This document shows positions 10,144-19,990 of a stretch of 64,000 bases of DNA, piece after piece (positions within the stretch are counted from its first letter, which is position 1; each line of letters starts with the position of its first letter). The notes beneath the pieces are model-generated. The model was not told the origin of the DNA, did no database searches, and saw only the letters and a list, made by a program, of their open reading frames with translations. This DNA is from Pseudomonadota bacterium (GTDB lineage: Bacteria > Pseudomonadota > Alphaproteobacteria > Micavibrionales > UBA1664). The translations under genes and the position numbers were made by a program. The DNA lies in contig RFNZ01000008.1 in assembly GCA_009926935.1 (NCBI GenBank), positions 33,769-97,768 of the forward strand, read 5' to 3'.

Positions 10144-11484
10144 CTAGGCCTTGGTGATGCTGGCCTTGGCATCGCCATCGTAAAGCGTGATGGTGACTTG
10201 CTGGTTTTCGGTCAGGTTATTTTTGCGGCCTACAAGTTGCCCTTGGTCGTTGCGCAGCACGGCATAACCCCTTTCCAGCACTTTTTTAAACGAGAGACTT
10301 TCGAGTATGCGCGCAAGGCCATCGACATCGCGCACGGGTTTATCAAGCATTTTTGTTTGCGCGGTTGCCAGACGTTCGTTTGCGTTTTTGAGCTTCAAGC
10401 TTGCGGCATTAACCACATCGGCCGGGGTGCGGAGGGCCAGCCTTACCAGTTTTGATTCCGACCGCGTGAGATTTTTTTCAAATGCGTGTTCGGTTTGCAT
10501 CGCGGCGCGGTCGAGCCTTTGGGTTGGCGCTTCCAGCAACCTTGCGGGGGATGCGAGCGGCCGCGCCGCTGTTTTTAGCCTATCGCGCAAGGTTTCAAGT
10601 CGCTGTGACATGGTTTGCAGAAGGCGTTGCTCGTCATCCAGCACTTGGGCCAATACATTATCGCGGACGGGCACGGCCATTTCAGCGGCACCCGTGGGTG
10701 TTGGGGCGCGGATATCGGCGGCAAAATCAATGAGCGTTACATCTGTTTCGTGGCCGACGGCCGATATAAGCGGAACCTTGCTGGCGGCAGCGGCCCTGAC
10801 CACCACTTCTTCGTTAAAAGGCATGAGGTCTTCAAACGAGCCGCCGCCGCGCGCCACGATAATAACATCGGGCGGGTTTGGAAGGGCATTGAGACCCGCG
10901 ATGCCACGCGCGACTTCGGCGGCTGCGCTTGCGCCCTGCACGACCGCAGGCCAGACAATAACATGGCACGGGAACCTGTCGGCGATACGGTGGAGAATAT
11001 CGCGTATCACGGCCCCCGTGGGGGATGTAACCACGCCAATGATGCGCGGTAAAAAGGGCAGCGGTTTTTTACGCGCGGCATCGAACAGGCCTTCGGCAGC
11101 CAGTTTCTTTTTACGTTCTTCCAGCATTTTGAGAATGGCGCCGACGCCCGCCAGTTCCATCGATTCGATGACCAGCTGGTAGTTGGAGCGCCCAGGATAG
11201 GTTGTGAGGCGGCCGGTGCAGACGACCTCCATCCCCTCCTCCGGTTTTATGCCAAGGCGCAGGACGGTGCCTTTCCAGCACACGGCGTCAAGCACCGCCA
11301 CGTCATCCTTCAAGGCCGTATATAAATGGCCTGATTTTGCCAGCGTGACTTTTGATAACTCGCCCCGCACCCTTACAAAACCAAACGCGCCTTCGATGGT
11401 TTTCTTGATGGCAAGCGATAAATCCCCCACGCTGATTTCTGGGGTGTTGGTAAGTGACGACGGGTGATTGAACGGCTCTGGCAT
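10144..11484 (-). CDS. xseA: Exodeoxyribonuclease VII large subunit
   Basis: XseA with XseB degrades single-stranded DNA to short oligonucleotides in repair and recombination. The 446-residue product has the N-terminal OB fold (about residues 10-115; [20 protein letters not shown] and VRVRGELSK), the catalytic domain with [17 protein letters not shown] and the signature [13 protein letters not shown], then a long coiled-coil region (about residues 260-400) and a C-terminal VLERGYAVL segment. The start at 11484 (MPEPFN) gives the usual N-terminus and has AGAGGA just upstream. xseB is not nearby. The start lies only 20 bp from the divergent putA start. Confidence 0.93.
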   Translation of the reverse strand: MPEPFNHPSSLTNTPEISVGDLSLAIKKTIEGAFGFVRVRGELSKVTLAKSGHLYTALKDDVAVLDAVCWKGTVLRLGIKPEEGMEVVCTGRLTTYPGRSNYQLVIESMELAGVGAILKMLEERKKKLAAEGLFDAARKKPLPFLPRIIGVVTSPTGAVIRDILHRIADRFPCHVIVWPAVVQGASAAAEVARGIAGLNALPNPPDVIIVARGGGSFEDLMPFNEEVVVRAAAASKVPLISAVGHETDVTLIDFAADIRAPTPTGAAEMAVPVRDNVLAQVLDDEQRLLQTMSQRLETLRDRLKTAARPLASPARLLEAPTQRLDRAAMQTEHAFEKNLTRSESKLVRLALRTPADVVNAASLKLKNANERLATAQTKMLDKPVRDVDGLARILESLSFKKVLERGYAVLRNDQGQLVGRKNNLTENQQVTITLYDGDAKASITKA

Positions 11485-11504
11485 TCCTCTAAGATTAGTC
11501 CTTG

Positions 11505-14500
11505 ATGACCGAGACATTTGCAAGCTGGAAATTCAAACCCGAACCCGAGTGCGTGGCCGCGCTTTTGGCGGCCCTGCCCCAAAACGATGCCGCACGCCAG
11601 CGTGTGGCGCAGCAAGCGCGGGTGCTGATTGACGGCGCCCGCGCCCACAAGGGCATGAGCCGCTTGCACACCCTAGTTGAAGGGTTTTCGCTTTCCACGC
11701 GCGAAGGTATTGCGCTCATGGCGCTGGCCGAGGCGCTTTTGCGTATCCCCGACCCCGCGACCATTGAAGCGATGCTGGAAGACAAACTTTCGGACGCCGA
11801 TTTTGAAAAACTGTTCGGGCAAGCAACAGACTGGATGAGCCGCGTTTCGGGCTTTGGCCTTAAGCTCACGCAAAACGTGATGGGCAGCATGAGTAAACGT
11901 ATGGGGATGCCCGTTATCAGGCGTGCCGCCGTGGAGGGCGTTAAAATCTTAGGCGGTGCTTTCGTGATGGGGGAAAGCATTGAAGACGCGCTTGCCCATG
12001 CCAATGACCATCCGCGCCAGACGGCGTGGTCTTTTGACATGCTGGGTGAGGGCGCGCGCACGACGGCGGACGCCGAAAAATATTTCAATGCTTACGCGCA
12101 TGCGATTTCGGTTGTGGGGCGAAGCGTTGTCGACCGCAAGACAGATGTCGTGCGACGCCACGGGATATCGGTTAAATTATCAGCGCTGCATCCGCGCTAT
12201 ACGGCCTCGCAGGCCGCGCGCTGTGTGCCGGAACTGGCCGAACGCCTAACCGAGCTTTGCCGCCTCGCTGCCGAAACCGGGCTTAATTTAACCGTCGATG
12301 CCGAGGAAACCGAGCGGCTGGCGCTGTCGCTACAAATTATTGATCAAGCGCTCAAAGCCCCTTACCTCAAACACTGGGACGGGTTTGGCATGGCCGTACA
12401 AGCCTACGGCAAGCGCGCCTTCCCGCTGACACGCGAACTTATTACGTGGGCCAGCACCCATAACCGCAAGCTTGGCATCAGGCTTGTGAAAGGCGCTTAC
12501 TGGGATTCTGAAATTAAACGCGCGCAAGTGGCCAACCTGCCCGATTACCCTGTTTTTACGCGCAAGAGCCATACCGACCTTTCGTATCTTGCCTGCGCGC
12601 AGATGCTCATCGACAACCGCGCCTATGTGACGCCGCTTTTTGGCACGCATAACGCCACAACCACCGCGGCCATACTTGATATGGCGGGCAATAACCGTAC
12701 GGGATTCGCCTTCCAGCGGCTTTACGGCATGGGGGAAGGTTTGCATGCGCAGTTGATGGCAATGGATATCCCCTGCAGCGTGTACGCGCCTGTGGGGCCG
12801 CATACACAGTTGCTGGCGTATCTGGTGCGGCGCCTTCTTGAAAACGGGGCCAATGCATCGTTTGTCAACAAGCTCGCCGATAAAACCATTTCCGTCGACA
12901 AGCTGATTGACGACCCCGCGAAAGTATCGCGCGAGACAAAAGGGTTGCCGCACCCGAAAATTGTTAGGCCCGATGCCCTGTTTGCCCCCGAGCGGGGCAA
13001 CAGTGCCGGCTACGATTTGGGCGAGCGGGATGCCTTAAAAGCCCTAGAAGACGCCGCGCGCAGAGCCGTTGGCGGGCAAGTTCGCGTGGCCACAAGTATT
13101 GTAAGCGGGCAGGTTCGCCGTGGGCCTTTGTCGCTTACACTGCGGTCACCGGCTGACAGCAGCGTTGTTGCCTCTGAATTTTGGGCGGCAGACGAAGGTA
13201 TTGTGAGCGATGCGTTTTTAAGCGTGGCCGAGGGCGCACGCGGCTGGCGCACAACCCCGCCTGACCAACGCGCGCAGGTGCTGGAACGCATGGCCGATTT
13301 GCTTGAAAAGCACCGCGATGAATTTGTGGGCCTTTGCAGTATCGAAGCGGGCAAGACACTGGCGGACGGAATTGCCGAGGTGCGGGAAGCCGTTGATTTT
13401 TGCCGCTACTACGCCGTGCAGGCGCGCAAGCTATTTGGCGTGGCAACGACATTGCCTGGCCCCACGGGTGAACAGAACAGCATACGCCTTGAAGCACGCG
13501 GGATTTTTGCGTGCATATCGCCGTGGAATTTCCCGCTTGCGATTTTTATGGGGCAGATTGCGGCCGCCTTGGCCGCTGGCAATACAGTTGTGGCCAAGCC
13601 CGCCGAACAAACACCGTTTATTGCAACGCGCGCGGTACAGTTATTGCTGGAGGCAGGTTTGCCCGCGAATGCGATTGCCTTGGTACAAGGTGATGGCCGC
13701 GTGGGGGAAATGGTTGTCGCCAACCGCCGCGTGGCTGGCGTTTGTTTTACGGGTTCGAATGCGGCGGCGAAGGCCATCCATAAATCACTCGCTGACAGGC
13801 CGGGGCCGATTGTACCGCTGATTGCCGAGACAGGCGGGATTAACGCCATGATTGTCGATTCAACGGCTCTCCCTGAACAAGTGGTTGATGATGCGATTGT
13901 AAGCGCGTTTACATCGGCAGGGCAGCGATGCAGTGCCCTACGCCTTTTATGCCTACAGGAAGACATTGCCGACACCGTGAGGTGCCATGTACGAGCTGAA
14001 TGTTGGAAACCCCGCCGAGTTATCGAGCGATATTGGCCCGCTGATTGATGAAGAAGCGCTGTCGATTGTGCAGCGGCATAAGTCACGCTTGCGGGGCGGA
14101 AGCCGCGCGATTGCCGAAGTGCCGATGGATAAGGCGCTGAGCGGCCGCGGGCATTACAGCGCGCCAATGGCGGCTGAAATACGGTCGATTGACGACCTTG
14201 ACCGCGAAGTATTCGGCCCCGTTTTGCACATCCTGCGCTACAAGGCCGAAGACCGCATGGACCTGCTAGACGCCATCAACCGCAAGGGCTTTGGGCTTAC
14301 CTTTGGTATTCATTCGCGCGTGTGGGCCACGCAAAGGGCGCTGGCCGCGGGCGCGCGGGCGGGGAACGTGTACATCAACCGCGGCATGATTGGTGCGGTT
14401 GTGGGCGTACAGCCTTTTGGCGGTATGGGCCTATCAGGCACCGGCCCCAAGGCGGGGGGGCCGCATTACCTGTATGCGTTTGCGACCGAAAAAGTCATCA

Positions 14501-14559
14501 GCATTGACACAACAGCCGCCGGCGGCAATGCAACCCTTGTGACATTGGATGAGGGTTAG
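11505..14559 (+). pseudogene. putA: Bifunctional proline dehydrogenase / P5C dehydrogenase PutA, disrupted by a frameshift
   Basis: PutA oxidises proline to glutamate in two steps. The first frame (11505-14048) covers the FAD-dependent proline dehydrogenase barrel (RLVKGAYWDSEIKRAQ, FGTHNA, FQRLYGMGE) and most of the aldehyde dehydrogenase domain (SPWNFPLAIF, FTGSNAAAKAIH, and the catalytic Cys in SAGQRCSALRLL). Just after QEDIADTV the frame is lost. It resumes in another frame at about 13980 (MYELNVGNPAELSSD) and continues to FGGMGLSGTGPKAGG and a stop at 14559. Compared with the usual spacing DxxLxMLxGAM, about 14 bases are missing between GTG (13976-13978) and GGTGCCATG. No DNA-binding ribbon-helix-helix domain is present at the N-terminus. 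Whether the deletion is real or an assembly error cannot be told here; the first frame alone would lack the NAD-binding and oligomerisation parts. Confidence 0.85.
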
Positions 14560-14562
14560 GCC

Positions 14563-15834
14563 ATGAACATTTTAGTGATAGGAAGCGGCGGGCGCGAACA
14601 CGCCCTATGCTGGCGTTTAAAACAATCAGCCAGCTGCAAGGCTGTTCACTGCGCCCCTGGCAACCCCGGCATTGAAAGTGTTGCGACGTGCCATGCGGTA
14701 TCGGTCGACGATATAAACGGGTTGGTTGCCCTTGCCCAAAAACTGGGTGTTGATTTGGTGGTGGTCGGCCCTGAAGCGCCGCTTGTGGCGGGCGTGGCCG
14801 ATGCCATGCGCGCGGCCGGTATTGCCACCTTCGGGCCATCGAAAGCCGCCGCACAACTTGAGGGTTCGAAAGCGTTTTTGAAGGATTTTTTTGCGCGGCA
14901 TAAACTGCCCACGGCTGCCTACAAAACCTTTACCGATGCCGATGCCGCATACGCCTATATTGATGCCATGGGTGCGCCGATTGTTGTTAAAACGAGCGGG
15001 CTTGCCGCAGGCAAAGGTGTCACGGTTGCGATGACCACGGGTGAGGCCAAAGAGGCTGCGCGCGAGATGCTTTCAGGCGCGCTTTTTGGTGATGCCGGAC
15101 GCACAATTGTGATTGAAGAATTTTTGGAAGGCGAAGAAATCAGTTACTTTGCGATTTGCAGCGGCACTGATTTTTTACCCCTTGGCTCAGCCCAAGACCA
15201 CAAGCGCGTGGGCGATGGCGATACCGGCCCCAACACCGGCGGCATGGGCGCTTACAGCCCCGCGCGCCTGATGACACCGGCGCTTGAAAAACTGGTAAAC
15301 GAAACGATTATCCAGCCGACGCTTGACGGCATGGCCGCCGAAGGTAATCCGTTCCACGGAGTTTTATTTGCGGGGCTGATGATGACAAAACAGGGACCGA
15401 AGTTGCTGGAATACAACGTGCGTTTTGGCGACCCCGAATGCCAGACGCTGATGATGCGGCTGACGGGTGATTTTGCCGCCGTATTGATGGCAGCCGCCAA
15501 AGGGCAACTAGCGGATGCCAAAAAAGATTTTTCAATGAAGGACACCCATAGTGTGTGCGTTGTGATGGCGGCGACTGGTTACCCCGGTGCCTACAAAAAA
15601 GGCACGGTGATACGTGGGCTTGAGCAAGCCAATACGGACGGCGCGATTGTTTTCCATGCCGGTACAAAAAGAAGTGCGGACGGGCACATTGTAGCCGATG
15701 GTGGCCGCGTGCTTGGTGTGAGCGCGGTGGCTGGCGATGTGAAGACAGCGCGTGCGGTTGCCTATGCCGCTGTTGACCGCGTTGAATGGCCCGAAGGTTT
15801 TTGCAGACGGGATATAGGCTGGCGAGTGGCTTGA
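14563..15834 (+). CDS. purD: Phosphoribosylamine-glycine ligase
   Basis: The 423-residue GARS is an ATP-grasp enzyme of purine synthesis. Seen in order are the N-terminal NILVIGSGGREHALCW, GPEAPLVAGVAD, the ATP-grasp core KTSGLAAGKGVTVA, the EEFLEGEEISYFA segment, the signature DHKRVGDGDTGPNTGGMGAY, and RFGDPECQ. The C-terminus GFCRRDIGWR is the normal end, so the gene is intact. It starts three bases after the putA stop, with GAGGG in the end of putA as ribosome site, so it probably shares the putA transcript. Confidence 0.96.
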   Translation: MNILVIGSGGREHALCWRLKQSASCKAVHCAPGNPGIESVATCHAVSVDDINGLVALAQKLGVDLVVVGPEAPLVAGVADAMRAAGIATFGPSKAAAQLEGSKAFLKDFFARHKLPTAAYKTFTDADAAYAYIDAMGAPIVVKTSGLAAGKGVTVAMTTGEAKEAAREMLSGALFGDAGRTIVIEEFLEGEEISYFAICSGTDFLPLGSAQDHKRVGDGDTGPNTGGMGAYSPARLMTPALEKLVNETIIQPTLDGMAAEGNPFHGVLFAGLMMTKQGPKLLEYNVRFGDPECQTLMMRLTGDFAAVLMAAAKGQLADAKKDFSMKDTHSVCVVMAATGYPGAYKKGTVIRGLEQANTDGAIVFHAGTKRSADGHIVADGGRVLGVSAVAGDVKTARAVAYAAVDRVEWPEGFCRRDIGWRVA

Positions 15835-16326
15835 AGGGATTCTAATACAGAGGCACGGAGAGTTTTACCGCTAAGGGCGCTAAGAATGCGCTAAGGACCG
15901 CTAAGAAGGATTAGTACTATTCTCTTAGCGTAACTTCGCCCCCTTAGCGTTCTTAGCGGTAAAATTTATGGATTGCTTCGGCTTCGCCTCGCAATGACGG
16001 ATAAGAAGGTTTTTTAACCGCGAAGGCGCGAAGATGCGAAGTTCTTCCATCGTCATCATGCCCGCCCACGAGCGGGCATCCAGCTGGTTTTGTTTACCGT
16101 GGACCCCCGCCTTCGCGGGGGTGACGGAAGATGGGACGGCGGGGGTGACGGAGAGGGTTTTACCGCTAAGGGCGCTAAGAATGCGCTAAGGACCGCTAAG
16201 AAGGATTAGTACTGTTCTCTTAGCGTAACTTCGTATCCTTAGCGTTCTTAGCGGTAAAATTTGTGGATTGCTTTGCTCCCGCTCGTGATGACGGTCAAGA
16301 ACTTACGTATAGCGACATACTGCAAT
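15835..16326. repeat. Repeat-rich intergenic region with no gene
   Basis: About 490 bp without a coding frame. It holds two 102-bp imperfect palindromes (15863-15964 and 16158-16259), each starting TTTTACCGCTAAG and ending CTTAGCGGTAAAA with internal GCTAAG units. They are nearly identical, differing in a few bases near the centre and the 3' arm. Between them lie a copy of the aaccgcgaaggcgcg element (16009-16041) and a second REP-like double hairpin (16052-16126) similar to the one at 9985-10115. These are mobile-type or palindromic intergenic repeats; no transposase is present. Confidence 0.85.
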
Positions 16327-16357
16327 AAAAAACCCCGCTGGTGCGGGGCTTTTTTTA
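16327..16357. terminator. Bidirectional intrinsic terminator
   Basis: CCCCGC (16333-16338) pairs with GCGGGG (16343-16348) around TGGT. A run of seven Ts follows on the plus strand and a run of six on the minus strand, so it can end both purD-side transcription and the minus-strand gene that ends at 16370. Confidence 0.9.
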
Positions 16358-16369
16358 TTTCAGAAAAAT

Positions 16370-16996
16370 TTAGGCGATCGGGGCGTTGACGCGCACTGGC
16401 AGGTCTTGCGCCAATGGATCATCGTCCGTCATTTCGATCATGCCAGTTGGCTGGACCGCGAAATTGGAGAAAAATAGCGCGTTTGAATAATAGACAATCG
16501 CATCACACAGCCAGAAACCTTCGGCATTTTTGCCTTCGAATGTGGCGGGGCGGATTGTGCCCTCGATCACGCGGCGGGTTGTATCATCCATCTCGCGCGG
16601 CATGCCGTGCGTATCCATACTTTCGGAGACCAGAAACGGACCATCTTCGCCGCGCACGAAAAAGCAGAAAAAGCGTAAGTAATCGAGCACGTTTTCATCG
16701 GTCACGCGAATTGGCGCATCGGCATTTGTTTGGTGAATGGGCGGGCTTGTGCCGTCAAGGCGGGTCAACTGCCCCTGATTGGCGAGATAATAAACGGACA
16801 GGTTTTCAGGGACCCATGTGCGGTCACGCAGGCGGATAAGCACCACTTGCTCATAAAAAGGCAGGCTGCGCCATTTGACCTCGGTTGTATCGGCGCTGGT
16901 GCGGTGGCGGCCATCGATAGTACCTACTTGGGTGATAAAGCCCGCGAGTTCCTCACCTTTTACGGCATTCCAGTTGTTATCATCGTCAAACAGCAT
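16370..16996 (-). CDS. Unidentified 208-residue acidic protein
   Basis: The protein starts MLFDDDNNWNAVKGEELAGF at an ATG with AGGAA eight bases upstream and ends at a strong terminator. It has no signal peptide or membrane span. Features are VKWRSLPFYEQVVLIRLRD, LRFFCFFVRGEDGPFLVSE and an acidic C-terminus. The pattern of alternating hydrophobic strands suggests a beta-rich fold. I do not recognise the family and find no catalytic motif. A small membrane-protein frame lies upstream on the same strand. Confidence 0.8.
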   Translation of the reverse strand: MLFDDDNNWNAVKGEELAGFITQVGTIDGRHRTSADTTEVKWRSLPFYEQVVLIRLRDRTWVPENLSVYYLANQGQLTRLDGTSPPIHQTNADAPIRVTDENVLDYLRFFCFFVRGEDGPFLVSESMDTHGMPREMDDTTRRVIEGTIRPATFEGKNAEGFWLCDAIVYYSNALFFSNFAVQPTGMIEMTDDDPLAQDLPVRVNAPIA

Positions 16997-17054
16997 GTGT
17001 AATTTCCTAAGCTTTGGTTCAGGTTAAGGCGATTATATGGGTAAACGGCGCCGC

Positions 17055-17174
17055 TTACAAACCGTTAAAGCGGTTGCGGATTTTGGCTTCGGCCGGGCGA
17101 CCTATCCAACCCGCCAGAAAAAAGACGGGGGAGATAAAAAAAGCGGTCATAGCTAAAGACATAATCATGGTCAT
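17055..17174 (-). CDS. Possible 39-residue single-span membrane protein
   Basis: A short frame begins MTMIMSLAMTAFFISPVFF and ends in a basic/polar tail (GRPAEAKIRNRFNGL). Residues 4-23 are continuous hydrophobic residues long enough to cross the membrane, with positive charge on the C-terminal side. A GGGA nine bases before the ATG could serve as ribosome site. It lies 58 bp upstream of the gene at 16370-16996 on the same strand. Such small proteins are easy to find by chance; support is only the composition and the setting. Confidence 0.4.
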   Translation of the reverse strand: MTMIMSLAMTAFFISPVFFLAGWIGRPAEAKIRNRFNGL

Positions 17175-17252
17175 GGCGGCAGTTCCCTGGAGAGATTAAA
17201 TGTGACTTCCCCCCATATATAGGGCAGAAAATGTTAAAGAGATGTGAAGAGT

Positions 17253-17281
17253 TTGACTTTTCCGTGCCTTTTGGCTTATAA
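17253..17281 (+). promoter_or_regulatory. Promoter for the rpmH operon
   Basis: TTGACT (17253-17258) and TTATAA (17276-17281) are spaced by 17 bases. The predicted start of transcription is some 30 bases before the rpmH ATG. Confidence 0.65.
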
Positions 17282-17319
17282 GGCACCCACATCAAATTTT
17301 AAGGATTACGGAGAGCGCC

Positions 17320-17454
17320 ATGAAACGCAGCTATCAACCCAGTAAACTTGTGCGCAAACGCCGCCACGGCTTCCGCGCCCGTATGGCTACGAAAAACGGT
17401 CGCAAGGTTCTTGCCCGCCGCCGTGCGAAAGGCCGCACCAAGCTCTCGGCCTAA
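17320..17454 (+). CDS. rpmH: Ribosomal protein bL34
   Basis: This 44-residue basic protein begins [18 protein letters not shown] and ends in the family's usual [12 protein letters not shown], full length for bL34 of the large subunit. GGAG precedes the ATG. It is the first gene of the conserved rpmH-rnpA-yidD-yidC operon. Confidence 0.97.
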   Translation: MKRSYQPSKLVRKRRHGFRARMATKNGRKVLARRRAKGRTKLSA

Positions 17455-17461
17455 GGCCGTC

Positions 17462-17842
17462 ATGCCCAACACAGGCACCAAAATACCGGGCCGCCTTAAA
17501 AGGCGGTCTGATTTTTTGCGCGTTCAACAATCGGGCAAAAAATGGGTTGCCCCCACCGTGATTGTACAGACCGGCATGGGTGATGAGGTTATCGGTACAC
17601 GTATCGGTTTTACCGCTACCAAAAAACTCGGCAATGCCGTTACCCGTAACCGCGTCAAACGTCGCCTGCGTATGGCCGTGCGCGAGGCCCTTGGGCTTGT
17701 CACGCCGGCCTTCGATATCGTCCTTGTGGGCCGTGCCGAAACCGCCACCTGCCCTTATGCGAGCCTTGTCAAAGACCTGCGCTGGTGCCTCAAACGCCTT
17801 GAAATACTACCTCATGAAAAACCTGCTCACGCCACTTCTTAA
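17462..17842 (+). CDS. rnpA: Ribonuclease P protein component
   Basis: The 126-residue protein assists the RNase P RNA in maturing tRNA 5' ends. It has the N-terminal GRLKRRSDFLRVQQSGKKW, the central RIGFTATKKLGNAVTRN and the RNR signature RNRVKRRLR that binds RNA. The start at 17462 (MPNTGTK) lies seven bases after the rpmH stop. The frame is open further upstream, but that part lies antisense-like over rpmH and does not resemble RnpA. Its 3' end overlaps yidD by 29 bp. Confidence 0.95.
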   Translation: MPNTGTKIPGRLKRRSDFLRVQQSGKKWVAPTVIVQTGMGDEVIGTRIGFTATKKLGNAVTRNRVKRRLRMAVREALGLVTPAFDIVLVGRAETATCPYASLVKDLRWCLKRLEILPHEKPAHATS

Positions 17843-18068
17843 GGCGCCTGTTTACGCCTATCGCTATGCGATTTCACCGCTTCTCGGGCCGCGATGCCGT
17901 TTTACGCCCACATGTTCCGAATACTGCTTGCAGGCCCTTGAAAAACATGGTCCATTCCGTGGGCTGTGGCTCACGGCAGGGCGGCTTTTACGCTGCCATC
18001 CGTGGTCCGGGCGCGAGGGTTATGACCCCGTGCCCGACACCACACAAGACAACCAAAGCAAACGATAA
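17814..18068 (+). CDS. yidD: Membrane protein insertion efficiency factor YidD
   Basis: An 84-residue protein with the YidD signature: an amphipathic N-terminus (LKAPVYAYRYAISPLLG), RCRFTPTCSEYCLQALEKHG with its conserved cysteines, and RLLRCHPWSGREGYDPVP. It helps YidC insert membrane proteins and sits at the inner face of the inner membrane. The start at 17814 lies inside the end of rnpA, the usual arrangement. Confidence 0.94.
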   Translation: MKNLLTPLLKAPVYAYRYAISPLLGPRCRFTPTCSEYCLQALEKHGPFRGLWLTAGRLLRCHPWSGREGYDPVPDTTQDNQSKR

Positions 18069-18079
18069 AGAGTGACCTT

Positions 18080-19987
18080 ATGAACACGCCTCTGCACGGC
18101 CCCAACAACGGCCAGATGCACCCCGATGACAAACGCAACCTCATCATTTTTCTGATTGCGTGTGTGCTTGCCTTTTTTGCCTATGACAGGTTTATCCACC
18201 AGCCGCAAATGAAAGCGCTGAACGCGCAGCGCATTGCGGCCGAGGCCGCGAAGGCGCAGGCACCACTCAATGCAGCAACTGCGGGGCCGGTTACGCGCGA
18301 GGAAGCCCTGCAAGGCGCAACGCGTATTACGGTTGATAATGCTGACCTCCATGGCAGTATTGCGCTTTCCGGCGGGCGGATCGATGATCTTGCGCTCAAG
18401 CAATATTTTGAAACGGTTGAGCGCAAAGCACCTGTGATGCTGCTTTCACCCGCACGCACGGACAAGCCCTATTACGTTGATTTTGGATGGCTTGCAGCGC
18501 CCGGCGTTGATGCCGCGGTGCCCGGCACCGACACCGCATGGCGCATCAAAGAAGGCAGCGCCACGACCCTGACCAAAGATACGCCTGTCACCATCGTATG
18601 GAACAGCGGGCGCGGACTTACCTACGAGCGCAGCTACACCATGGACGGCGAGTATATGGTGACGGTTGCACAGTCAGTCACCAACAAAGGGGCGCAGCCC
18701 GTAACATTGCACCCATACGCATCGCTTACCCGTATGGGATTGCCTGCCGACTACATGAAAAACGCCGTGATGCATGAAGGCCCGATCGGCCATTTTGACG
18801 GCGAACTTCAGGAAGTTTCGTACCCCAAGCTTGATAAGGAACCGCGCCACGATTTTACAGGCTCCAAGGCATGGGCCGGGTTTACGGACAAATATTGGTT
18901 CACAGGACTTATCGGAGCTGATACCGACCAAAAAACCTACCGCTTTGTCCGCGCCGGCACCAAGGAAGCGCCGATCTACCAGATTGACATGACAGGCGCC
19001 GCGATGACGGTTGCGCCCGGTGCCACCGTAACACACAGCGTACGCAGCTATATCGGACCCAAGAAGCTTGATGTGCTGAACGCCTATGCCGAACGGCTTG
19101 GTATCGAGCGTTTTGACCTTGTGATCGATTTTGGCATGTTCTGGTTTTTGACCATTCCTTTCTTTCATATCCTGACATGGCTTGGGCATACCATCGGTTC
19201 CTTTGCCGTTGCCATTCTGGCTTTCACGGTGATTTTGCGCTTGTGCGTTTTTCCACTCGCCAACAAATCATACCGCTCGTTTGCACGGCTTCGTAAAATC
19301 CAACCGAAGATGCTTGAAGTGCGCGAGAAGTACGGCGAAGACCGCGCCAAGCTGCAACAGGCCATTTTTGAGCTGTATCAAAAAGAAAAAGTGAACCCGA
19401 TGGCTGGATGCCTGCCTATCCTGATCCAGATTCCCATTTTCTTTGCGCTTTATAAAACGCTCTACATCACCATCGAAATGCGCCATGCGCCTTTCTGGGG
19501 ATGGATCCATGATATGTCGGCTCCTGACTCGCATTTTCTTTTGACGGGTTTCGGCGCATTTAACTGGAGCGTACCGACCTTTTTGCAGATCGGCGCCTGG
19601 CCTCTCATCATGGGCTTTACGCTTTATCTGCTCCAGCGCATGAACCCGCCAGCGCAGGATAAAGTGCAGGCGAAGGTGCTTGCCCTGATGCCTGTCATGA
19701 TCACTTTCCTTATGGCGCACATGCCCGCGGGACTTGTGATTTACTGGTCATGGAGCAACTGCCTTTCGGTCATCCAGCAATATGTGCTGATGCGGCAGGA
19801 AGGCGTTGAGGTGAAATTTTTCGGCAAGACGGATGTCGAAAAGAAAATGGAAGATGCCGTGGCCCATGGCCCCGCGATCCACCCAGCGGCGCAGGAGATC
19901 GAGCGCGATCTTGAAGCCATTGAAGGCCAGGTGCTTGAAAAGACCATCTCACCACCCAAAAAAGGCGGTAAAAAGGGTAAGAGATAG
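18080..19987 (+). CDS. yidC: Membrane protein insertase YidC
   Basis: The 635-residue protein has the Gram-negative YidC layout: an N-terminal membrane anchor (LIIFLIACVLAFFAYDRF, about residues 15-33), a periplasmic beta-super-sandwich domain (about residues 55-345), then the five-helix insertase core. The core contains FPLANKSYRSFARLRKIQPK and NPMAGCLPILIQIPIFFALY, with the hydrophilic-groove arginine in the first conserved core helix region. It ends in a basic tail (PPKKGGKKGKR) that can contact ribosomes. It works with SecYEG or alone. Its stop lies three bases from the end of acsA on the other strand. Confidence 0.96.
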   Translation: MNTPLHGPNNGQMHPDDKRNLIIFLIACVLAFFAYDRFIHQPQMKALNAQRIAAEAAKAQAPLNAATAGPVTREEALQGATRITVDNADLHGSIALSGGRIDDLALKQYFETVERKAPVMLLSPARTDKPYYVDFGWLAAPGVDAAVPGTDTAWRIKEGSATTLTKDTPVTIVWNSGRGLTYERSYTMDGEYMVTVAQSVTNKGAQPVTLHPYASLTRMGLPADYMKNAVMHEGPIGHFDGELQEVSYPKLDKEPRHDFTGSKAWAGFTDKYWFTGLIGADTDQKTYRFVRAGTKEAPIYQIDMTGAAMTVAPGATVTHSVRSYIGPKKLDVLNAYAERLGIERFDLVIDFGMFWFLTIPFFHILTWLGHTIGSFAVAILAFTVILRLCVFPLANKSYRSFARLRKIQPKMLEVREKYGEDRAKLQQAIFELYQKEKVNPMAGCLPILIQIPIFFALYKTLYITIEMRHAPFWGWIHDMSAPDSHFLLTGFGAFNWSVPTFLQIGAWPLIMGFTLYLLQRMNPPAQDKVQAKVLALMPVMITFLMAHMPAGLVIYWSWSNCLSVIQQYVLMRQEGVEVKFFGKTDVEKKMEDAVAHGPAIHPAAQEIERDLEAIEGQVLEKTISPPKKGGKKGKR

Positions 19988-19990
19988 TTT

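Noticed and set aside
15863..16259. CRISPR-like array
   Set aside because: The repeats are two large palindromes with short internal units, without regular repeats and unique spacers, and no cas gene is near.
16997..17320. Replication origin beside rpmH
   Set aside because: rpmH-rnpA-yidC is near the origin in many bacteria, but this gap has no DnaA boxes and no dnaA, parAB or gidAB genes are near.
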